Part shown: piece after piece, positions 56,664 through 64,000 of the stretch
Layout of the letters: each line of letters begins with the position of its first letter
Numbering within the stretch: the stretch's first letter is position 1
Source of the DNA: Aricia agestis
Lineage: Eukaryota; Arthropoda; Insecta; Lepidoptera; Lycaenidae
Length of the DNA stretch: 64,000 nucleotides
NCBI RefSeq assembly: GCF_905147365.1
Contig: NC_056428.1
Location: 18,320,001-18,384,000 of the forward strand
Direction of reading: 5' to 3'
Notes under the pieces: model-generated
What the model was told of the DNA's origin: nothing
Seen by the model: only the letters and a program-made list of their open reading frames with translations
Database searches by the model: none
Made by a program: the position numbers and the translations under genes

Positions 56664-56931
56664 AGGATGTAACAAAAACAAGTGATAATAATTTAGGGTG
56701 TGTATGTGTTCCCTGTAGAGAGTTCTCTGTCAAAGTAGCAGCGCTGAAAGACCAAAAAATTTTTTCACTTTTGTATGGGGAAACTCGTGACGCTCGGGCC
56801 CTTGCCCATACAAAAGTGAAAAAAAAATTTGGTCTTTCAGCGCTGCTACCTTCACAGTGAAATCTCTACTGGGAACACGTACACACCCTAAAGTATTATC
56901 ACTTATTTTTGTTACACCCTGTATACGCCAA
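56664..56931. mobile_element. Palindromic TA-flanked MITE, copy B
   Basis: Second complete copy, CAGGATGTAACAAAAACAAG to GTTACACCCTG, flanked by TA. The centre (GGGGAAACTCGTGACGCTCG) matches the spacer of copy A. Confidence 0.85.
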
Positions 56932-57315
56932 TTTTCTATTTACAATTATTATGCTTGTCTGTCTGTCGTTCAGTCTAATTGTCAATCTGTTTTCAATTTT
57001 GAAAAAAGGCGATATCGTGGTTGAACATTACAAACAAAATATAAACCGACGAATATATTGTAACTCCTCCATTTTGGAAGTCGGTTAAAAATTACATAAC
57101 TGTATAAATTTTTGCGAACAAAGTGTTTTAGCTTATCCCTATGGCCTCGTTGTTAGTATGCAGCAAGCGGAGAAGCGCTCGTGACTCGTGACTCGTGAGT
57201 CGCTGTGAGAGTGGGTAACATTCACCGCCGCGACCTACTCACTTGTAATGTCGTGGATCTTCCGCACATTCAATTAAGTCGAGACAGTGATACCGCAGTA
57301 ATATACGTCTGGTCT

Positions 57316-57346
57316 ATGTACGTCTAGTCACGTACTAGACGTACAT
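57316..57346. repeat. Perfect fold-back, 13-bp arms
   Basis: ATGTACGTCTAGT, five bases, then the inverse. Confidence 0.85.
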
Positions 57347-57402
57347 TCATTAAGTTTTAGTTGAAAACTTTTCAGTTTTGAGTAAAGCTTGAAGCATAAT
57401 CA

Positions 57403-57802
57403 TAATTGTAGAGAATCATTCGATTTAATACTGACGGCAGACAAAAGAAGCTCTTAGCTGGAAGGAGGAAGGAAATTTGTTGATTTTTATGATTAACAGT
57501 TTCAATGAATCGGTATTCTACTAATCAAATTTTATGTTTTTTGTTAATCTTTAATCTTCTATATATTATATATAGAAGATAAAATTTTTTCGTTTTTCAT
57601 TTTTATGTTTTTTGTTAATCTTTAATCTTCTATATAATATTATATAGAAGATTAAAGATTAACAAAAAACATAAAATTTGATTAGTAAAATACCGATTCA
57701 TTGAAACTGTTAATCATAAAAATCAACGAATTTCCTTCCTCCTCCAGCTAAGAGCTTCTTTTGTCTGCCGTCAGTATTAAATCGAATGATTCTCTACAAT
57801 TA
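57403..57802. repeat. 400-bp palindrome with a duplicated centre
   Basis: Arms of about 160 bp (57403-57566 and 57639-57802) differ by one indel and a few substitutions. The left side carries an extra, offset copy of TTTTATGTTTTTTGTTAATC... (57525-57566 and again 57598-57640), a displacement of 72 bp, so the centre can pair in two registers. No coding sequence is present. Confidence 0.9.
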
Positions 57803-57938
57803 AATGGATTTTCATATGTGTTAGTCGCGCTAAAACCCGAAAACGGCTAGACGGATTGGGCTGATTTTAGTTTTAAAATATTCGTAAAAGTCCAGGAAGG
57901 TTTTAAAGTGACACGAAGTTCACCGGGACAGCTAGTTT
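57803..57938 (-). repeat. 'CTAGCTGTCCCGGCAAACG'-type fragment
   Basis: Reverse fragment ending GTTCACCGGGACAGCTAGTT. It abuts the right arm of the large palindrome (57403-57802). Confidence 0.5.
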
Positions 57939-58450
57939 CGTTATAAAATATTTAAAAAAAGATCGTTAAGTATAAATAATTTACTAAATTATTGTAGTAG
58001 TTAAAATTATAGTTATTGTAATAGTGGCAGAACTATATTTGCTACACCAGTTTAAATTCATGCAAGTTAAAAGTTGAAATTCACAACTAGTAAGCGCTTG
58101 ACCTTAAGTAGTGTTTAAGATCCAATCGCAGGAGAAAGCCCAGGTGGCTGGCGGGTAATTCCCCGTAATTGTAGTTGTATATCTCCCCGCCGCCCCCGCT
58201 GCCGCCTCCGCCCTCGCTCCCGCCCTCACCCCCGCCTTGTGCCGGCCCAATTAATTAACTCATTGACATTGTGTTTCGACTGTTTTGGAGCGTATTGGAC
58301 CGGCATGGGGCAGAAATAGTATTGACAATGAAATAGTGTAGTATTTATGAGAAATAATTTTAGTAACCATGTGAAGGTAGGTACTAGGCAAGTATATTAA
58401 AATAGTTGCTTTTGCGCGCTGCTTCAAAGCGTCACAAGCTTTAGATGCTT

Positions 58451-59180
58451 TTTAGGGTTCCGTAGTCAACAAGGAACCCTTATAGTTTCTGTCCACGGTT
58501 TTGCTCAAGTGACTATAATAGGACCTACAAAGCTGTAATTCCGCATGAATGCGGACATATTATATTAATGGTGCCGACAAAATGGTATATAAATTCTTAA
58601 AAAATATATTTTTATGGGACCTCCCCTACACATCAAGCGGGGACGATTTTTTATTCGCGCCCTACCGTGTGGGATGTCATTGGTAAGGTTTTCAAAAATA
58701 TTATAAAAATTCATAGATCATTTTCCGATTTAGATCCATTTAGGATCCATTTGTGAAATATGAAGTTTCAAAATGGATCTACCAGCTAAAAAATTGCTTC
58801 TAGAAATGTGAAAGACAGACAGTCTCCAGGTTTCAAGAACGGTGATAGGTAGAGACTTGACATTTACAGATATTGTGTATTTTGTTTCCCTCTATATCAA
58901 CAAATACTAAAAACTTGTATATTTAATTTGATGGCGCTCCCAAATAACAAACAGGATTTTAGTGGCCCTTTTTGCTATTTATCAAAAATAGGTGCACTGA
59001 AATATGCATAAAATATTTAATTGTATTTGCACTTTAATAATTAATAATAAAATTAAAATAAAATAAATATTTAGGGGGGGCTTCCATACAAAAATCCCAC
59101 ATAAATTTTTGTCTATTTTTGCCTTATAATGGTACGGAATCCTTCATGAGTGAGTCCGACTCGCACTTGGCCAATTTTTT
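58451..59180 (-). repeat. Composite of type B and type A repeats
   Basis: The left part (58451-58805) is a reverse type B 3' half (TTAGGGTTCCGTAGTCAACA). The right part (58806-59180) is a reverse type A 5' half ending GAGTCCGACTCGCACTTGGC. They join without an extra A-tail or duplication. Confidence 0.65.
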
Positions 59181-60693
59181 AATAATGATTCAGGTGTAGG
59201 TTGTGCCGTAATTGTTATACTCGTAGGGATATACTCATAATATAGATATATTCATGATCAGAAATATTCAGTTGTATCCAATGGCTTGGGTCTCGTTACA
59301 TTTTCAATTTAACAAAAAAAGGTGTAGGAGCTTACGTAGAAAATATTATATTGATTTCTAAAAAAAGTCATAGGTATCAAATTTGTAGGAAATTTAATGA
59401 TCTATCACCTACAACTTTGTTACAACTACAAATCGATAACAATTGACATACGAGCGAAATTATAATTTGACTTGTTTTATGCATTTATCTCCGTAATTAT
59501 ATTGATTTTACGATGAAAATTATAAGAACTGAAAATGTTTCCACATTTTTTTTTTCATTCCACAACAAATTAATTTTTTATCATTTTCTTAAAAAAATAA
59601 AAAAAAATATATCTACTCCAAAATTGAGTTCCAAGATTTCACCCGAACATACATACTTACATACATACAGTGCAAGTTAAATAAAAGCTTTTAATAAAGG
59701 AGATATTATGTCTAAATAAAGATATTTTGATCTTCAAACCAATATGGCGGCTAACGCACACATTGGAACTCAGATTTGGTCGAGTTTTTGAATTTAAGAT
59801 ATTCATGAATTGGCGAAAAAAAAATTCTGACTACTTATAATTATTAATTTCAGATTTCCATACAAGGCTTAACTAACTACTGGGCTACCAAGTTAAAATT
59901 TATGTTTTTAGTCCCAACAGTTTCGGTGTTAGATATAATAATATGTTAGTGGTAACAGGTAAAGGTAACATATAATTCCCGGGAATTACCGAGAGACGAA
60001 TTAAGGTGTCATTACTGTCTTCAGTGTACACTTTTCACATATCTTTTGTCCGCTAAACTGAATCCTGCACTAAATATTCCAGGTATAATCAGGCGGGACG
60101 TGCTCCGAGCGCGGGTCATTTCTGTTCCCGGAATTTGAGTTCCGCTGTCAATTCGTGGCTCATCCTGCGTCGACTGCCAATGAGCTGAGCGATCGCTCTT
60201 CTGGGTTTCACCGTGCATTTCATGTTACATCTTATTACGAGACATACAAGTAACCTAACTAATCTAAAATGGTATAATGTTGGTCATTCGAAAACAGTGT
60301 TTTATATACAAATAAAAGATATATTTCAATATTATAATATTTATTTTGGGGCAAAGGAAAGCTCAGTTATTCTCAAACATAATATAATATTACACACAAC
60401 AACATGGTCTAAGGATATATAAAACTTTTTTAACTTAAACAGATTTGGCCTTACAAAAAACTATTGATGACTGACTAAACCTATTGATTATTTTAAGTTT
60501 CTTTTTTAAATTCAAATTTGTCTATAAAAGGTTTTGTTTTAAGATAAAATTCGCATTCATTAAAGAAGTAAATCTTCACGAACTTCTAACTTGATTAAAA
60601 CTACATAAACTATAAATCTCAGTCAAACGCATCTCCGGCGTTCATTTAATCATACCACGTAGACACTTGACCAGGAACAAAATGTTAATAGCA
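59181..60693. other. Unassigned AT-rich stretch
   Basis: 60090-60210 is GC-richer with a minus-strand frame (60021-60218) lacking splice support. The remainder is AT-rich and featureless. Confidence 0.3.
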
Positions 60694-60990
60694 GTTTTTT
60701 TTTAAATGAAATAAGGGGGCAAACGAGCAAACGGGTCACCTGATGAAAAGTAACTTCCGTCGCCCATGGACACTCGCAGCATCAGAAGAGCTGCAAGCGC
60801 GTTGCCGGCCTTTTAAGAGAGAATAGGGTAATAGGGGAGGGTAGAGAAAGAAATAGGAGGGGATTGGGCCTCCGGTAAACTCACTCACTCGGCGAAACAC
60901 AGCGCGAGCGCTGTTTCACGCCGTTTTTCTGTGATAACGTGGTATTTCTCCAGTCGAGCCGGCCCATTCGTGCATGGCTCTCCCACGTAT
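60694..60990 (-). mobile_element. Retroposon copy 8
   Basis: Reverse-oriented copy running from a T-run (tail) to GGCTCTCCCACGTAT (5' end). The pyrimidine-rich middle is partly deleted. It adjoins the Tc1-like remnant. Confidence 0.85.
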
Positions 60991-61240
60991 ATGGGATAGG
61001 GTATGATTCAAGCTGGCGGTACCCAAATTGCGGTTTCTGAAGCCATGAGGACCAGTCAGAGCGTTATACACAGGCTTTGGTAACGTTATCGTGTCACTGG
61101 GGAAGTGGTGGAAAGGCACCGAGGACCTCAACGCAAATAATTATTGTACACTATACAAGTCCGACTCATGGTAAATGCTGCACGAACTCAAACAAATGTA
61201 ACGGCGATGGAATTGTTTCAAAGGATAAAAAGAGAGTAAG

Positions 61241-61464
61241 TTTTTTTTAAATAACATAAGGGGGCAAAGGAGCAAACGGGTCACCTGATGGAAAGCAAAC
61301 TTCCGTCGCCCATGGACACTCGCAGCATCAGAAGAGCTGCAGGTCTGTTGTCGGTCTTTTAAGAGGGAATAGGGTAGTGGATTGGGCCTCCGGTAAACTC
61401 ACTCACTCGGCGAAACATAGCTAAAGCACTGTTTCATGCCGGTTTTCTGTGAGGACGTGGTATT
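61241..61464 (-). mobile_element. Retroposon copy 9, inside the Tc1-like gene
   Basis: Reverse-oriented, 5'-truncated copy with a T-run at 61241. It interrupts the Tc1-like transposase between its HTH region and its first catalytic block, so it inserted after that element. Confidence 0.85.
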
Positions 61465-61748
61465 GACGACTGCATGAAGTCAACCTACGTGCTCGTAGGC
61501 CACTTCGGCTAAGGAGAGGCAATCGAAGAATAATCATTAATTACTTGTGTGGGCACACGAAAACTGGAACCATTCTCAATGGTCACTTAATGTGCTTTGC
61601 ACTGATGAATCTAGGATTAGATTTATCGACTGCAGCACCCACAAAAAGTTCAAGACAAAATTTCCAGCTAATGCACGAAAATGCCCGTCCAAATATGGCG
61701 CGTATCGTTACAAGAAGGTTATAACAGCATGATATCAAAGCATCTTAG

Positions 61749-61801
61749 ATCTTAGAGCTAGTTCAATATGAAAGTATTGCATATTGAACTAGCTCTAAGA
61801 T
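61749..61801. repeat. Perfect fold-back, 22-bp arms, inside the Tc1 remnant
   Basis: Arms 61749-61770 and 61780-61801 (GAGCTAGTTCAATATG and inverse), loop of nine bases. It interrupts the transposase reading frame. Confidence 0.9.
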
Positions 61802-62859
61802 TACACCCTATTGAACTGGACAGGCTCCAGAGAGAAACCCATGAGTACATAAAAGAAAAAAATCCAAGAGCAATTTATTTCGGAACCGGTCGTTTTATAT
61901 ATAACAAATACGGTAACACGAAAAATAGTGTTTTATTAGTGTTCAACATGAATTTCCACCAAGAACCAACAGTACAATCAATTACATATGGTATCAAAGC
62001 ATTAGACTGGCCTGCACAATCCCTTGACTTAAATCCTATTGAGCATGCCTGGGATATGCTTCAGATAAGAGCTCTTAGGAATTTCCCTGAAGATATTGTG
62101 CATGTAAACGACAACAGGATATTGACAACCATTGTTTTGAGTATGCATAACCGCTGCAGTTGAGTATGAGCGTGTGGGGTCCAAAAGGTAAGGCAGTGTT
62201 TGAAGGATTGCAAACCCATTTTTTGGTGTAGTGGTTTTCCTCCATTTTTTCCCTGTTTCATAGTTCTACTTGTTCTCTGATGATGATATCGATCACGTAC
62301 GTGTACGTACCGAACACGGAAAGTACAGTCGAAGCTAAACTACAAAGAAGTTTTATAGCAGATAACCCGAGCGGGGATTAGCGCGCGCGTGTCAGACACA
62401 CGGCGTGTAGCCGATGTCGTAAATAATCACATAAAACACACTACTTTCATCACTCAATGTGAAGATAGACTCCACCGTGCTGTGTTCCGTTCTGATACAA
62501 ATTAACTTTACATTAGGCCCACTTGCGCCAAGATTTACGTTAACTTTGATTTAAATTAATGTAAATATCATTTAATTTATCGCAATTTTTTAAATCATGC
62601 GACCAATATCAGCTACATCTTCGAGAGAAGATAACACTTTATAAACTAAGACAGCCAAGTCAAATCTCTACAGAGTATAGTTCTGGGATGGTTCTGCTGT
62701 GTACAGAATATCTAAACCCCTGTGAAGGTAGATGAGGTGGAATGTATCGGTGATCTGTGGCGAGCGTGGCGGAAAAAATGCCGACTGTGGGTCATCCATC
62801 CACATAAAGAGCGTTCTGTAAATATTATATATCCTCCATATTCAACGTATTATCCTTAT

Positions 62860-63045
62860 CCATACTAATATTACAAATGCGAAAGTGTGTCTGTCTGTCT
62901 GTCTTTTGCCTCTTCACGCCGCTGAACCGATTTTTCTGAAAGGTATGGTTATTGAAGTCACTTTGAGTCATGAGAAAGGGCATAGGTTAGTTTTTGTTGC
63001 GGAAAAATGTACGGTTCCCGCGCAATAAACGAATTTCTGTTACAT
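62860..63045 (-). repeat. 'TAGATGATGCCCGCAACTCC' repeat, copy 4
   Basis: Reverse copy with ATCCATACTAATATTACAAA, a GTCT repeat tract and CTCTTCACGCCGCTGAACCG. Confidence 0.6.
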
Positions 63046-63200
63046 ATTTTTCGGTATGGAATTTCTTGATTCGATCGCCGCGCTCAACTCCTGTGATAAA
63101 AGCGGTGAAATAGCTTAAAAAATTACCTCTAAAGTAATGAAAATCTACAAGTATTCAGACCCAATTTAATCTAGGCGTAAGAAAATAGAATAAAAGATTA

Positions 63201-63590
63201 AGGTGGGATTTCACCAAGCACACTCAAAACTTCGTTTTATAAAACTTAGTTCTCATTGAACGCGTTCACACGGCGACGTAAATTCGCGATTAATAAATCT
63301 AAGTTTACGTGACGTCACGCGATTATTTTTAATGTTTTCATCACTTTGGAGCCTTGTCACATTAATTTAACAACAAAATATCAAGAAACGATACATAAAC
63401 TAACCAAACGCATGTGTCAAAACGGTCATTTTGACATTTCTTTTGTCTATGTTTTTCGTTCCGCCGTGACACTACACTGACAGGCCATGAATGGGTTTTA
63501 TGACGTTATACTTCGGACATTGGGCGTTCAGAAGATAACACTCAGATTTGCTGACGAACGCGTTCAGTTTATGTTGGTGAAATGCAATTC
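63201..63590. mobile_element. Possible MITE (ATTTCACCAA ends)
   Basis: GGTGGGATTTCACCAAGC on the left and TTGGTGAAATGCAATTC on the right are inverted. GAACGCGTTCA-type palindromes occur near both ends (63257, 63562). Class and exact ends are uncertain. Confidence 0.4.
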
Positions 63591-63889
63591 GATGTTATAA
63601 TCACGTTTATACATTTTGAACAGGTGTGTATTGAACGCGTTCCATTTTTTCTCCTCTCTTCTTCTTGTTTTTATTTAGATTAGATTTAAGGTTACCTATA
63701 ATGTATGCCTATTGTGTCTATTTCTTCACATGCCGTAAACAGCCTTTTTTGCGCCCTGTGCGAGCTTCTACAACTGGGTTCTTGTTTATTTTAGATATTA
63801 TTATAGGTACTCAGAGTAATGTATAGACAGACCTATTTTATTGTTGGAATCGAGCACTATAGGGACGCAGCGAGAACTTATCGGGAGCA

Positions 63890-64000
63890 AACCGAAAAAA
63901 TAATAGTCCTAAATCCTGCCTGGTCAGGCCATTCTTGCGCCCCCCCAGAGTCTACGCCCTGTGCCTGGGCACCGGTGGCACCGCCCTATTTACGGCACTG
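63890..64000 (-). mobile_element. Possible terminus of a hAT-like element at window end
   Basis: In reverse complement the last bases read CAGTGCCGTAAATAGGGCGG, which resembles hAT ends (CAGNG...). C-rich sequence (GCGCCCCCCCAGAG) precedes it. The other end is not identified. Confidence 0.35.

Larger units (their letters stand above)
60992..62163 (+). pseudogene. Tc1-like transposase, broken and interrupted by a retroposon
   Basis: Three blocks of a Tc1 transposase can be read in order. At 60994-61230 an HTH segment (SQSVIHRLW, then RYRVTGEVVERHRGPQR) carries two stops. At 61464-61640 there is a RLRRGNRR-type linker and VLCTDESRIRF (first catalytic Asp region). At 62010-62090 there is LDWPAQSLDLNPIEHAWD, the diagnostic block before the third acidic residue of the DDE triad. 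A minus-oriented retroposon (61241-61464) splits the gene. A 22-bp fold-back (61749-61801) and degenerate sequence replace much of the middle, including the expected QQDNARPH block. Terminal inverted repeats were not found; the 5' end abuts another retroposon copy (60694-60990). It is inactive. Confidence 0.85.

Noticed and set aside
62515..62600. Possible left end of another Harbinger-type MITE (GGCCCACTTGCGCCA)
   Set aside because: No matching right end or target duplication was found nearby.

Overview
The window looks like intronic or intergenic DNA from a ditrysian lepidopteran (moth or butterfly). It is AT-rich, holds no complete cellular gene, and carries repeat families I recognise as typical of Lepidoptera: tRNA-derived SINEs whose body includes the GAAGGAAAACATCGCGAGG block, the GGGAGAGCCATGCTTCGG retroposon, the 'AAGTGCGAGTCGGACTCGC' repeats, Helitron-like elements and many MITEs. 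There are no operons, bacterial genes or CRISPR arrays. Family names come from sequence memory and motif reading; no database was searched.

The only convincing host-gene signal is on the minus strand. Two short open exons, 19188-19296 and 14802-15015, have canonical splice sites and compatible codon phase across a 4.2-kb intron. A possible start exon of the same strand lies at 7605-7652, just downstream of a GC-rich promoter-like patch (7725-7810). The predicted peptide is Ser/Pro/Ala-rich and I do not recognise it. The most economical reading is a large gene with long introns running right to left through at least the left third of the window. One weaker plus-strand exon candidate is at 50902-51069.

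Most of the rest is transposon debris in layers. Retroelements: nine copies of one A-tailed retroposon, four tRNA-derived SINEs in three families, a decayed LINE reverse transcriptase (37175-38075), and a 646-bp miniature LTR element (TRIM, 49724-50369) with near-identical 173-bp LTRs and two diverged LTR copies. DNA elements: an internally deleted mariner (30270-31004), a Tc1-like transposase broken by a retroposon (60992-62163), a non-autonomous piggyBac-like element with TTAA ends (25769-26507), PIF/Harbinger-like MITEs with TAA duplications (22350-22762, 54028-54367), hAT-like MITEs with 8-bp duplications (17681-17899, 18281-18643, 23296-23610), a palindromic TA-flanked MITE family, and Helitron-like elements (TC...CTAG, between A and T). 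Several are nested; 21209-22927 is a three-layer nest that also hosts a separate Helitron-like insertion.

A second layer consists of short-loop inverted duplications scattered through the window. Arms are 12-160 bp and often perfect, with loops of 1 to about 30 bases, including 96-bp perfect arms at 33782-34006, 50-bp perfect arms at 42827-42930, and a 400-bp palindrome at 57403-57802. Most lack visible transposon ends, and one lies inside the dead Tc1 gene, so they look more like fold-back (template-switch) replication events than MITEs. An array of ATCGGTG motifs at 46974-48510 does not fit any element I know.
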